Shown here piece by piece: positions 10,028 to 18,903 of a stretch of DNA of 64,000 nt. The DNA comes from Allobosea sp. (lineage in GTDB: Bacteria > Pseudomonadota > Alphaproteobacteria > Rhizobiales > Beijerinckiaceae), in NCBI GenBank assembly GCA_024231975.1, contig JAAEQB010000034.1, positions 124,001 through 188,000 of the forward strand, in the 5' to 3' direction. Each line of letters starts with the position of its first letter. The first letter of the stretch is position 1. Under the pieces are notes generated by a model. It made no database searches, was not told where the DNA came from, and saw only the letters and a program-made list of their open reading frames with translations. Made by a program: the position numbers and the translations under genes.

Positions 10028-10528
10028 TCAGGCCTCGCCGGCGCGTTTCGCCTCGGGGCGAACGCTCGGTTTCATCGGGGTTGGCTTGCCGTGCGGCGAG
10101 ACCTCTACCGTGCCGGCCCGCTCGGGCCGCGGCGCGAAGCCCAGCAGCCTGGCGGCAGGTGTCGCGAGGAGCACGGTGAGGACAAGCAGAAGCAGGGCGA
10201 CGCTTGCCCGCAAGCGGGAGGGGACGGGCACGCTGCTCGAAACGGGTGTCGAGGCTGGTAGGGGCTGCGCCGCCTTGTCCGGAGCCGGCCGAGGCGGTGC
10301 CCGACGGGTCTGGGCGCCGAACACCGCCTTGGTCAGTTCCGTGCCGCCCTCGTCCACCCCAAGCCAATGCTTGGCAAAGGCGGAGTTCCGGACCGCCGGA
10401 AGCGCGGGAGCGGTGCGTGCGCTGCCGCCATCGTCCCGGTTGTGCTTCTCCGAACTCGTCAAGGATGCCTCCGTCTTGGCCAAGGGAGAGCTTCCTCCCC
10501 AGTCGCCTCCCCGATATCGCCCCACCAA
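10028..10528 (-). CDS. Small single-pass membrane protein of unknown function
   Basis: Up to 166 residues. One clear membrane segment near residues 108-130 (ASVALLLLVLTVLLATPAA) is preceded by a Pro/Arg-rich linker and followed by a basic tail. An N-terminal stretch, FAKHWLGVDEGGTELTKAVF, is not low-complexity and suggests a real, possibly conserved, cytoplasmic domain. The stop lies 3 bp before the methyltransferase ATG, implying co-transcription. The start is uncertain: the longest frame begins at a TTG (10528), with an in-frame GTG one codon later. I do not recognise the family. Confidence 0.55.
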   Translation of the reverse strand: MVGRYRGGDWGGSSPLAKTEASLTSSEKHNRDDGGSARTAPALPAVRNSAFAKHWLGVDEGGTELTKAVFGAQTRRAPPRPAPDKAAQPLPASTPVSSSVPVPSRLRASVALLLLVLTVLLATPAARLLGFAPRPERAGTVEVSPHGKPTPMKPSVRPEAKRAGEA

Positions 10529-10607
10529 TGAGCGGGATTGCGCTTGACCGCGTGGTCGACCGTTGCCCTGGCAGGCATGGCAGCGCGACCGGCGCGCCGC
10601 GACACGG

Positions 10608-11939
10608 TCATTGCTGGCTGGCTAGTCCCGTGAGCTGGCGCACCGGTGTCTTGGCTGCCTCTCCGGGAAGCGAGCTCTCTGCAGCGCGGGCCTTGGGGGT
10701 CAATTGGACGATGTCGCCGGGTTGCAGGGTCGTTTCGAAGTTCGCCTGGATCGTCACCGGCGTCAGGCCGGCCTGTCGCGTGATCCGGATGTCCCAATCC
10801 GCCGCCGCGCCGGAGCCCTGGCTGGCCACCAGCCTGCGCCGCCGGCTCTCGGAAATCTCGCGCGCGGTCGGCAGGCTGCGCTCGACCTCGAGGATCTTCT
10901 GCCGCGTTTCCTGCAATTCGAGCACGACACGGCGCATATAGGTGGTGTCGAGCTCGCGCAGCCGCAGCGTCAGCTCGCCGAGCGCCGTCTCGCTCTTGGC
11001 CAGTTCCGCCCGCAGGCGTGCCGCTTCGCCTTGCGTGCGGGCATAGTCGCGTTCGCGCTCGACCTGGACGGTGCGCAGGCCATGGCCGGTCGTCGCCAGC
11101 TTGTTGTATTCGCTCGATTGCTCGCGCGTCAGCTCGACCTGCCGCTCGACCAGTCGGGTCTGCTCGGTCAGGGCGGCCTTTTCGGATTGGAGCCGCGCGA
11201 CCTGCTGGCTCAGCAAGTCGCGCTCGCCCTCGCGCGCCCGGCGCTGGAAGTCGAGGATCTCCTGCTCGCCGGCCAGGATCTGCGCGCTGCCTGCGCTTCG
11301 TGCATCGGGCACGAGCTGCTTCACGCCGTCGCGCTCGGCTTCGAGGCGCTGGCGTCGCGCCGTCAGTGTCTGGAGCGAGGCGTTGAGCAGCTGCTCGCGC
11401 TCGTCGGCGAGCAGGAGCTCGGATTTGAGGACGGCGATCGATTCATCGCCCACCCGGTAGCCGCCGGCCAGTGCGACCGCAGCGAGGACGTTGAGCCCGT
11501 GCCGGAAGGGATAGGTCCCCGGCGAGCGCACCTCGCCCATGATGTAGACCGGCTTCAACTCGGCGACCCGCAGGCTGACCACGGCATCGCGCAGATAGCC
11601 ATCCATCAGCGCGCTGCGGATCCGCGCTTCCGCTTCCGGCGCCGAGAGCCCGGCGATCCTGATCCGCCCTGCGAGCGGCATGTTGACCGCGCCCGAGCCG
11701 TCGAGGACGAAATCGCCGGAGAGGTCACTCTGCCCGAAGACCGAGATCGTGACCTTGTCGCCGATCGAGAGCGTATCGGCCGCCTCGCGCTCGGCCGCCG
11801 CGGCGGTCGCGATCAGAAGGAGCGCCCAGGCCATCAGCGCCAAGGCGAGCGCCCAAACGCGATGCGGTCGCGGCGGCTGGGCCAAAACCAGGGCGCACGA
11901 GGCAAGGTGAGATTTCCGGGGGTGGATTGAGGTGTCCAA
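10608..11939 (-). CDS. ExoF-like polysaccharide export protein (OPX family)
   Basis: Up to 443 residues. A hydrophobic signal (around residues 29-48, ending in an Ala run) is followed by the polysaccharide-export domain (LSIGDKVTISVFGQSDLSG... about 55-130), an SLBB-type segment (VYIMGEVRSPGTYPFRHGLN), and a long charged coiled-coil region (about 180-360). There is no lipobox cysteine, and the C-terminal half is coiled coil rather than an outer-membrane helix, which matches the rhizobial ExoF type of periplasmic OPX protein rather than Wza. It should act with the Wzz/BYK-like protein at 16723. The longest frame starts with TTG at 11939; internal GTG (11858) and ATG (11834) starts would still leave a signal sequence, so the start is open. 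Divergent from the UDP-xylose synthase gene. Confidence 0.85.
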   Translation of the reverse strand: MDTSIHPRKSHLASCALVLAQPPRPHRVWALALALMAWALLLIATAAAAEREAADTLSIGDKVTISVFGQSDLSGDFVLDGSGAVNMPLAGRIRIAGLSAPEAEARIRSALMDGYLRDAVVSLRVAELKPVYIMGEVRSPGTYPFRHGLNVLAAVALAGGYRVGDESIAVLKSELLLADEREQLLNASLQTLTARRQRLEAERDGVKQLVPDARSAGSAQILAGEQEILDFQRRAREGERDLLSQQVARLQSEKAALTEQTRLVERQVELTREQSSEYNKLATTGHGLRTVQVERERDYARTQGEAARLRAELAKSETALGELTLRLRELDTTYMRRVVLELQETRQKILEVERSLPTAREISESRRRRLVASQGSGAAADWDIRITRQAGLTPVTIQANFETTLQPGDIVQLTPKARAAESSLPGEAAKTPVRQLTGLASQQ

Positions 11940-12229
11940 AGCCGGCTCCGACCGTCTTGCCCGCAGAGGGGCGATGGGATCGGGGGCAGGATGTCAGGGC
12001 GGGGCCGCTTTCCGCATTGGCATTCGGGCCAAGGCGCGTCGCTACCGGATTAATCCCATAGGCGAGCGCTGCGGCCATCCTCGGGCCGGGGCGGGGGTGG
12101 CGTCGCGTGGGAAGTAGCCCTTCCTTGTTCGCAGCAGGGCGTTCACGCTCCCAAAGCGTCCTTTGAGAAGGCGGCGCTTGCGGCAAAGCTTTTGGCTCCC
12201 TCCCGTGCACGATCCGGCGGAGCTCAGAC
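11940..12229. promoter_or_regulatory. Divergent intergenic region between export-protein and UDP-xylose synthase genes
   Basis: A 290-bp spacer that must hold the promoters for both directions. The only obvious symmetric element is the palindrome GGATTAATCC at 12047-12056. Its half-site TAATCC recurs three times upstream of the beta-helix gene (19328-19382). A Shine-Dalgarno-like GGAG precedes the ATG at 12230. I see no gene here. Confidence 0.4.
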
Positions 12230-13216
12230 ATGCAGAAGCGTATCCTCGTCACAGGTGGCGCCGGCTTCCTCGGCTGCCACCTCTGTGAGCGGCTGGTCGC
12301 CCAGGGGCACCAGGTCATCGCGGTCGACAATTATTATACCGGGCGCCGCGAGAACCTGACGGCCCTGCTCGGCCTGCCCAATTTCGAGACGCTCAGGCAC
12401 GACGTGACCTTTCCGCTCTATCTGGAGGTCGACGAGATCTACAATCTCGCCTGCCCGGCCTCGCCGGTGCACTACCAGCGCGATCCCGTGCAGACCACGA
12501 AGACCAGCGTGCTTGGCGCGATCAACATGCTCGGCATGGCCAAGCGGCTCGGCATCCCGATCCTGCAGGCCTCGACCAGCGAGATCTACGGCGACCCGGA
12601 CGTCCATCCGCAGGTCGAGGACTACCGCGGTCTCGTCAGCATCAGCGGCCCGCGCGCCTGCTACGACGAAGGCAAGCGCTGCGCCGAGACGCTGTTCTAC
12701 GACTACAAGCGGCGCCACGGCGTCGAGATCCGCATCGCCCGCATCTTCAACACCTACGGGCCGCGAATGAATCTGGAGGATGGCCGCGTCGTCTCCAACT
12801 TCATCGTCCAGGCGCTGCGCAACGAGCCGATCACGCTCTATGGCGATGGCCGCCAGACCCGGGCCTTCTGTTTCGTCGACGATCTGGTCGAAGGGTTGAT
12901 GCGCCTGATGAACGTCACCCAGAAGCTCGATGGCGCGGTCAACCTCGGCAATCCGGTCGAGACCTCCATGGCCGAGATCGCCGAACTGATCATCGAGCTG
13001 ACGGGATCGCGCTCGCAGATCGTCTTCAGGCCGCTGCCGCAGGACGACCCGCGCCAGCGCTGCCCGGACATCAGCAAGGCGCATGAGCTGCTGCACTGGC
13101 GGCCCAAGGTGCCACTGCAGGACGGGCTGAAGCGCACGATCTCCTATTTCGAAGGCGTATTGTCGAAGATGCACGACCCCGTGCGCCGGGTCGAGGTCGC
13201 GAGGATGAACTCGTGA
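12230..13216 (+). CDS. UDP-glucuronate decarboxylase (UDP-xylose synthase)
   Basis: A 328-residue extended SDR enzyme expected to convert UDP-glucuronate to UDP-xylose with bound NAD. The N-terminal NAD site is VTGGAGFLGCHL. The family segments YLEVDEIYNLACPASPVHYQ, STSEIYGDP and the catalytic pair Y145/K149 in CYDEGKR are typical of the UXS family. The C-terminal part has YGDGRQTRAFCFVDDLVEG. Length fits the family. It is the first gene of the plus-strand EPS run, and its TGA overlaps the GTG start of the next gene (GTGA), so translation is coupled. Confidence 0.92.
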   Translation: MQKRILVTGGAGFLGCHLCERLVAQGHQVIAVDNYYTGRRENLTALLGLPNFETLRHDVTFPLYLEVDEIYNLACPASPVHYQRDPVQTTKTSVLGAINMLGMAKRLGIPILQASTSEIYGDPDVHPQVEDYRGLVSISGPRACYDEGKRCAETLFYDYKRRHGVEIRIARIFNTYGPRMNLEDGRVVSNFIVQALRNEPITLYGDGRQTRAFCFVDDLVEGLMRLMNVTQKLDGAVNLGNPVETSMAEIAELIIELTGSRSQIVFRPLPQDDPRQRCPDISKAHELLHWRPKVPLQDGLKRTISYFEGVLSKMHDPVRRVEVARMNS

Positions 13217-14010
13217 CGCAGGACGGCAGCCTTCCCCATGCGCGCATCATGGGCGTCAACGTCAGCGCCATCACCATGGCGGACGCACTCGATGCGGTGG
13301 AGGGCTGGATCGCGCGCAAGGCCCGGAACTATGTCTGCATCACCGGCGTCCACGGCGTGATCGAGAGCCAGTCGGATCCTCGGCTCATGGCGATCCATGA
13401 GCGTGCGGGGATGGCCACGCCCGACGGGATGCCGCTGGTCTGGATGGCCCGCAAGCTCGGTCACGGCCGGACTGAGCGGGTCTACGGTCCGGATCTGATG
13501 CTGCGCCTCACGGAGCTGTCGGCGCAGAGGGGCTATCGCCAATATTATTTCGGCGGCGCGCCTGGGCTCGCCGAGCGTCTGCGCGATCGTCTTACGACCC
13601 GCTTTCCGGGGCTTGCTGTCGCCGGCACCTTCTCGCCGCCGTTCCGGCCGTCATCGGCGGAGGAGGATGAGGAGATCGTGCGCATGATCAATGCCGCCAA
13701 GCCGGACATCGTCTGGGTCGGGCTCAGCACGCCGAAGCAGGAATACTGGATGGCCAGTCATCTCGACCGGATCGAGGCGCCGGTCATGATCGGCGTCGGC
13801 GCCGCCTTCGATTTCCTCGCCGGCACCAAGCGCCAGGCTCCGGCCTGGATGCAGAAGCGCGGGCTCGAATGGCTGTTCAGGCTGCTCTCGGAGCCGCGGC
13901 GGCTCTGGCGCCGCTATGGCAAGATCGTGCCGCAGTTCATGCTCGGCGCCAGCCTGCAGCTGCTCCGGCACAGGACCGCGCTCGCGGCTGCTCCCAAAAG
14001 GCAGGTCTAA
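13213..14010 (+). CDS. WecG/TagA/CpsF-family glycosyltransferase (GT26)
   Basis: A 265-residue enzyme of the family that adds N-acetylmannosaminuronate or related sugars to lipid-linked intermediates on the cytoplasmic face of the membrane. Family hallmarks: IMGVNVSAITMADALDAVE at the N-terminus, ATPDGMPLVWMARKLG, RVYGPDLMLRL, YYFGGAPGLAERL, and WVGLSTPKQEYWMA with GVGAAFDFLAGTKRQAPAWM near the end. The actual sugar donor cannot be told; UDP-xylose is locally made. GTG start within the stop of the UXS gene. About 105 bp of AT-rich spacer follows, so the next gene may have its own promoter. Confidence 0.9.
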   Translation: MTQDGSLPHARIMGVNVSAITMADALDAVEGWIARKARNYVCITGVHGVIESQSDPRLMAIHERAGMATPDGMPLVWMARKLGHGRTERVYGPDLMLRLTELSAQRGYRQYYFGGAPGLAERLRDRLTTRFPGLAVAGTFSPPFRPSSAEEDEEIVRMINAAKPDIVWVGLSTPKQEYWMASHLDRIEAPVMIGVGAAFDFLAGTKRQAPAWMQKRGLEWLFRLLSEPRRLWRRYGKIVPQFMLGASLQLLRHRTALAAAPKRQV

Positions 14011-14116
14011 TCCCAAGAGCTAACCTGTTCCAAAAGGGGTATAGTTCGGTTTAACCACCTGATTTAAAAAGACAAAAACGCTATCACTGAATCCCATTCT
14101 TCAGTGGAGCGAAGTA

Positions 14117-15127
14117 ATGTCCAAGAAATCTGTGCTGGTCACCGGCGCTGGCGGCTTCATCGGCTTCCATCTTGTCAACTACCTCAAGGATAGAGGCTAT
14201 TGGGTCCGAGGAGTCGATATCAAGGACCCGGAGTACCAGGCCAGCTCTGCGGATGAATTCCGCCTCCTGGACCTGCGCGAGATGGATGATTGCCGCGAAG
14301 CTGTCCACGGCATGGATGAGGTCTACAACCTCGCCGCGGACATGGGCGGCATCGGCTACATCTCCGGCGCGCACGCCTCGATCACCTTCAACAACACGAT
14401 GATCAGCGCGTTGATGCTGAAGGCGGCCTACGACGCCAAGGTCCAGCGCTTCCTGTTCTCGTCCTCGGCCTGCGTCTATCCGCAATATCTCCAGGATGTA
14501 CCCTCGGTCGTGCCTCTGAAGGAGGACGATGCCTTCCCCGCCGACCCCGAGCCGGGGTACGGCCTGGAGAAACTCTACACCGAGAAGCTCTGCGAATACT
14601 TCACGCAGGACTACGGCTTCCAGACCCGGCTGGTCCGCTTCCACAATGTCTACGGACCGCTCGGCACCTGGGACGGCGGCAAGGAGAAGGCGCCGGCCGC
14701 CATTTGCCGCAAGGTCGCGATGGCCAAGTCGGGCGAGGCGATCGAGGTCTGGGGCGACGGCAAGCAGACCCGCTCCTTCATGTACATCGACGACTGCGTC
14801 GAGGGCATCTACCGCATCATGCGTTCGGACTATTCCGGGCCGCTCAACCTCGGCACGGACGAGCTGGTCGACGTCAGCGGGCTGGTCGACATCATCGCCG
14901 GAATCTCGGGAAAGACGATCCACAAGCGTTTCAACACCAATCGTCCGCAGGGTGTGCGCGGTCGCAACAGCGACAACAACCGCTTGCGCGAGGTGCTCGG
15001 CTGGGAGCCGACGATCCACCTCAGCCAGGGTCTGATCCCGACCTATGCCTGGATCTCGGGCGAGGTGAAGGCGAGGGCCGAGCGCGAGGCCGGCATCGCG
15101 CACATCCCGACGATCGCGGCGCAGTAG
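14117..15127 (+). CDS. GDP-mannose 3,5-epimerase homologue
   Basis: A 336-residue extended SDR. VTGAGGFIGFHLVNYL forms the NAD site. The segment NLAADMGGIGYIS is diagnostic of GDP-mannose 3,5-epimerases (plant GME: LAADMGGMGFI). Catalytic residues can be placed: Cys119 in SSACVYP, Tyr148 and Lys152 in GYGLEKLYTEKL, and the lysines of GGKEKAPAA near 191. All match the epimerase residues, not merely the SDR fold. The expected products are GDP-L-galactose and/or GDP-L-gulose, feeding the EPS assembled here. GDP-mannose would come from a ManC enzyme; the local candidate at 25344 is degenerate in that domain. Preceded by an AT-rich spacer with a plausible promoter, and by GGAGCGAAGT as ribosome site. 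Confidence 0.88.
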   Translation: MSKKSVLVTGAGGFIGFHLVNYLKDRGYWVRGVDIKDPEYQASSADEFRLLDLREMDDCREAVHGMDEVYNLAADMGGIGYISGAHASITFNNTMISALMLKAAYDAKVQRFLFSSSACVYPQYLQDVPSVVPLKEDDAFPADPEPGYGLEKLYTEKLCEYFTQDYGFQTRLVRFHNVYGPLGTWDGGKEKAPAAICRKVAMAKSGEAIEVWGDGKQTRSFMYIDDCVEGIYRIMRSDYSGPLNLGTDELVDVSGLVDIIAGISGKTIHKRFNTNRPQGVRGRNSDNNRLREVLGWEPTIHLSQGLIPTYAWISGEVKARAEREAGIAHIPTIAAQ

Positions 15128-15170
15128 CGCCGCCTTCCCGCCTGGCCGAGCGAGATCCCGGGAGTGTGTC

Positions 15171-16646
15171 ATGCCGGATGTAGTCACAACTGTCGTGCCC
15201 GCCTCGGTCGGCATGGCGAAGCCGGGCCCGCGGCTCGGCGCCAATGTCACGCCAGCCGAGCGGCGGCGGCTTGTCGCCGCCGCTCTGATGGTCGGGGATC
15301 TCGTCACGCTGACCATCGTCATGGGGCTGCTTCAGCTTGGCGCGGCCATGGCCGCGTCGGATACCGACACGAACATGGCTAGTCTGATGCTGGTCTGGGC
15401 GCTGGCGCTGTGCGGCTCCTTGGGCGGCTTCGGGTTGTACGGTTCCGACCGGGCCGAGCCGGTCGATCGCCTGCGCCGGCGCACGCTCGGCAATGTCGTC
15501 GCCGCTGCCGTGGTGCTGACCTGGCTGGCGGTCGATGATCCGGCCAGCCACCTCTGGGGGTTCGTCGTCGCCGGCGCAGGGTTGACGGTCGTACTCGGCT
15601 ATTATGTCGAGGCGCTAGTCCGCGGCGCGCTGGTGCGCCGTGATCTCTGGAGCGCCCAGACCGTGCTCTACGGCACGATGCCGGCCTGCCTGGCCCTGGC
15701 GCGCGACCTGGCCTCGCATCCGGAGCTCGGCCTGAAGCCGGTCGCCATCCTCACCGACGAAGAGGCTGATGCGCTCAGCGAGGCCATGGAAGCCTCCGAG
15801 CTGCCGGTGATCACCCGCGGCCAGGCCAACATCATCTCGCCGGGGATCGAGGTCGCGCTTTGCGCCTCGGGCGACCTGCATGTCGAGAAGGCTGACTGGC
15901 TGGCGCGCCTGCCGCTGCGCCAGATTTTCGTCGTCCATGATGCCTCGATGCTGCAGGTCCTCAATCCGCAATTGCGGGCCATGGGCGGGCTGCTCGGCCT
16001 GGAGTTGCGCAGTGCCATTCACATGCCGCACAACCTGCGCCTGAAGCGGGTGCTCGACCTCATCGTCGCGATCCCGCTCACGCTGCTCGCCTTGCCGGTG
16101 GTCGCGGTGCTGGCGCTCGCGGTGAAGGCGGTCGACAACGGGCCTGCCTTCTACGCTCAGCCGCGGATCGGCCGGAACGGCCATGTCTTCAAGGTCTACA
16201 AGCTGCGCAGCATGTATGCCGACGCCGAGGCCAGGCTCGCCGCGCATCTGGAGGCCGACAGCGCGGCGCGGCAGGAATGGGAACGCTTCTTCAAGCTGTC
16301 GAGCGACCCCAGGATCCTGCCGAGGATCGGCCAGCTCATCCGTCGCACCAGCCTCGACGAGTTGCCGCAGCTCTGGAACGTCCTGCGCGGCGAGATGAGC
16401 ATCGTCGGGCCGCGACCGTTCCCGGCCTATCACAACCAGTGCTTCGACACCGCCTTCCAGGCGCTGCGCACCAGCGTGCCGCCGGGCCTGACCGGTCTCT
16501 GGCAGGTCACGGACCGCAGCGACGGCGATCTCGCCGTCCAGAAGCGGCAGGACAGCTTCTACATCCACAACTGGTCGTTCTGGCTGGATTTCTACGTACT
16601 GCTGCAGACGGTCCCGGCCGTCCTGCACGGGCGCGGCGCAAAATAG
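15171..16646 (+). CDS. Polyprenyl-phosphate sugar-1-phosphate transferase (EPS initiating enzyme)
   Basis: A 491-residue membrane enzyme of the exopolysaccharide polyprenyl glycosylphosphotransferase family, which starts the repeat unit by moving a hexose-1-phosphate to undecaprenyl phosphate. Four N-terminal membrane helices (about 38-145) are followed by a Rossmann-like CoA-binding-3 domain (about 160-280), one further membrane helix (RVLDLIVAIPLTLLALPVVA) and the catalytic domain: RIGRNGHVFKVYKLRSM, SLDELPQLWNVLRGEMSIVG, PRPF, and a C-terminal VPPGLTGLWQV. All signature pieces are intact. The transferred sugar (Gal or Glc) cannot be assigned. Confidence 0.93.
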   Translation: MPDVVTTVVPASVGMAKPGPRLGANVTPAERRRLVAAALMVGDLVTLTIVMGLLQLGAAMAASDTDTNMASLMLVWALALCGSLGGFGLYGSDRAEPVDRLRRRTLGNVVAAAVVLTWLAVDDPASHLWGFVVAGAGLTVVLGYYVEALVRGALVRRDLWSAQTVLYGTMPACLALARDLASHPELGLKPVAILTDEEADALSEAMEASELPVITRGQANIISPGIEVALCASGDLHVEKADWLARLPLRQIFVVHDASMLQVLNPQLRAMGGLLGLELRSAIHMPHNLRLKRVLDLIVAIPLTLLALPVVAVLALAVKAVDNGPAFYAQPRIGRNGHVFKVYKLRSMYADAEARLAAHLEADSAARQEWERFFKLSSDPRILPRIGQLIRRTSLDELPQLWNVLRGEMSIVGPRPFPAYHNQCFDTAFQALRTSVPPGLTGLWQVTDRSDGDLAVQKRQDSFYIHNWSFWLDFYVLLQTVPAVLHGRGAK

Positions 16647-16722
16647 CGCGCAAGACGGTGTGAGTTGGAGCCGGCCGGGCTGGCCGGCATCCCGGATGCA
16701 ACCGCAGGCGAGGCATCGGACC

Positions 16723-18903
16723 ATGGATCTCTTCAGCGACATGCGAGGGCACCGCCAGCCTGCGACGCTCGCCAGGCATTATGATGCCGTGACCTTCGAC
16801 TTCCTCTCCATGCTCTGGCGACGCAGATTGCTGATCGCCGCCGTCACGGGCGGGATCATGCTGGTGACGGCCCTCTATCTGATGGTGACGCCACAGCGCT
16901 ACACCGCCGACCTGGTGCTGCAATTCGACTTCACGCGCGAGGACAGCGGCGGGGGCGGCAAGGCGAGCAGCGTCGCGCTCGATGCCTCGACATTGGTCGA
17001 AAGCGAGGCGCGGATCATCCGCTCGCTCGCGACGGCGCGTGCCGTCGCGGCGCGCCTGGGCCTCGACCAGGCGGTGTCGAGCCAGCCCTCGTCGTTTTCC
17101 CGCCTGTTGGCCGGGGCGACCGAGCTGGTCTTCCCGTCGACGGTTCGCAACACCTTGCACAGCCTGACCGGCTTCGGTGGCGGATCGGCCGAGCCGACGG
17201 CGCGCGACATCGCCGCACAGCGACTGCTCGGGTCGCTCGGCGTCAGCAATGACACCAAGGCCTATCTGGTCACGCTGACCTATCGCGACACCGATCCCGA
17301 TCGCGCCGCGCTGATCGTCAATGCCTTCGGCAACGAATATCTGCGCCGCAAGATGGAGGCGACCACCAACGCCTCGCAGCGCTCGAGCCAGTGGTATGGC
17401 GCGCAGGCTCAGGAGGCGCGCGCCAATCTGGGGAAGATCGAGAAAGAGATAGAGGCCTTCCGGATCAGGACCGGCTTCGTCGAGCTCGGGCAGGATGGCG
17501 CCGACATCCAGCAGCAACAGCTTCGCGACATGCTGACCCAGCTCAATGCAGTGTCCGCCACGCGGCTCGCTGAGGAGACCCGTCTGCAGCGCGCGCAGGT
17601 CTCCCTCGCTGCCGGCAATATCCCGCAGACCAGCGATCTCGGCAGCTCGCCGGTGGTCCAGCAGCTCCTCGACGAGGAGGGCAAGGCCCGCCGGGCGCTC
17701 GACGAGATGGTCGCGGTCTCGGGCGAGCGTCATCCAGCAGTGCAGCGGCTGCGGCTATCGCTGAGCGCCGTGCAGGAGCGGCTGCAGAAGCAATTGGCGC
17801 AATCGGTCGCCAATATCGAGACCGACGTCCAGGCCGCCCGCGCCGCCGAGGCCGCGCTGCGCGAGCGTGTCGCGGCGCTGCAGACCAAATCGATCGAGGC
17901 GAGGGGGCTGGAGGGCCAGCTGCGCACCCTGCAGGCCGAGGCGACGGCGGCACGCGATCGCCTGAAGCAATTGTCCGATGCGCATCAGCAGGCCAGCGCC
18001 GTCAGCGAATTGCGGCCGATCATCGCCCAGATCGTCGCACCGGCGGACGTTCCCTCGTTGCCGAGCTCGATCAAGCCGTCGCTGGTGCTCGGACTTGCCA
18101 TGGCCGGCGGGCTGATGGCCGGGGCCGGGCTCTCCTATCTGCTGGAGAAGCGTGATCGCGGCTTCCGCAGCGAGAACGAGTTCGCCGCCGAGACCAGGAC
18201 CAATTGCGTCGGCCTCCTGCCGAACCTCGAGCACTATCCGGGCGGGCTGGAGAGCCTGGTCTTCGCCGAGGCGGTGCGCTCGATGGTGGCCGAGCTGTTC
18301 CCAGCCAGCAATCCGCCCAAATTCGTGCTGATCACCTCCTCGGCGCCGGGAGAAGGCAAGTCCTTCGTCGCCTCCGCGATGGCGCGCGTGCTGGCGATGA
18401 TGGGCCAGCGGGTCCTGGTCGTGGACGGCTCGCCCCGGCGCCTGCTGCTCGGCCAGAACTTCCCGCACGAGGCGCTTCTCGACCAATGCCTGCCGCAGGT
18501 CGGTGATGCCGGCGGTCCGGGGACGAGCCCGGTCGCCACGGTCAGGCGCGCATCTGGCCTGCGCGACAGCCAGAACGTCTATTCGAACCCGGCCTTCGAG
18601 GCGATGCTGCGCGAGGCGCGGGCGCGCTACGACGTCATCCTGTTCGAGGTGGCGCCGGTGCTGCTCTCCGCGGACAGCGCTTTGCTGCGCGAGCATGCGG
18701 ACACGGTGCTGCATGTCGTCAAATGGAACGACACGCTGAAGAGCACGGTCGCCGCTACGCTCGATCATCTCGGCAAGCTTGGCCTCGATGTCGCCGGCGT
18801 TGTGCTCAACGGCGTCGATCTCGAGGAGCAGGGCCGCTACGACGTCTCCGACCGCGGCCGGGTCTATCGCAACTACAAGTCCTTCTATCAGGCCTCGGCA
18901 TGA
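16723..18903 (+). CDS. Wzz/ExoP-like polysaccharide co-polymerase with tyrosine-kinase-type domain
   Basis: A 726-residue inner-membrane protein regulating chain length and export. Layout: short cytoplasmic N-terminus, membrane helix (LLIAAVTGGIMLVTALYLMV), Wzz domain, a large periplasmic coiled coil (about 230-450), second membrane helix (LVLGLAMAGGLMAGAGLSYL), then a BY-kinase-like ATPase. Walker A is SSAPGEGKS and Walker A' is VLVVDGSPRR. The Walker B position reads ILFEVAPV where family members usually have a IIDTPP-like string, so the Asp is Glu and the first Pro is Ala. The C-terminus carries four tyrosines in about 20 residues (Y..VYRNYKSFYQ), a typical phosphorylation cluster. The ATG at 16723 is chosen over an upstream GTG at 16660 because homology starts after it. 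ATGA overlap with the next gene. Confidence 0.9.
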   Translation: MDLFSDMRGHRQPATLARHYDAVTFDFLSMLWRRRLLIAAVTGGIMLVTALYLMVTPQRYTADLVLQFDFTREDSGGGGKASSVALDASTLVESEARIIRSLATARAVAARLGLDQAVSSQPSSFSRLLAGATELVFPSTVRNTLHSLTGFGGGSAEPTARDIAAQRLLGSLGVSNDTKAYLVTLTYRDTDPDRAALIVNAFGNEYLRRKMEATTNASQRSSQWYGAQAQEARANLGKIEKEIEAFRIRTGFVELGQDGADIQQQQLRDMLTQLNAVSATRLAEETRLQRAQVSLAAGNIPQTSDLGSSPVVQQLLDEEGKARRALDEMVAVSGERHPAVQRLRLSLSAVQERLQKQLAQSVANIETDVQAARAAEAALRERVAALQTKSIEARGLEGQLRTLQAEATAARDRLKQLSDAHQQASAVSELRPIIAQIVAPADVPSLPSSIKPSLVLGLAMAGGLMAGAGLSYLLEKRDRGFRSENEFAAETRTNCVGLLPNLEHYPGGLESLVFAEAVRSMVAELFPASNPPKFVLITSSAPGEGKSFVASAMARVLAMMGQRVLVVDGSPRRLLLGQNFPHEALLDQCLPQVGDAGGPGTSPVATVRRASGLRDSQNVYSNPAFEAMLREARARYDVILFEVAPVLLSADSALLREHADTVLHVVKWNDTLKSTVAATLDHLGKLGLDVAGVVLNGVDLEEQGRYDVSDRGRVYRNYKSFYQASA

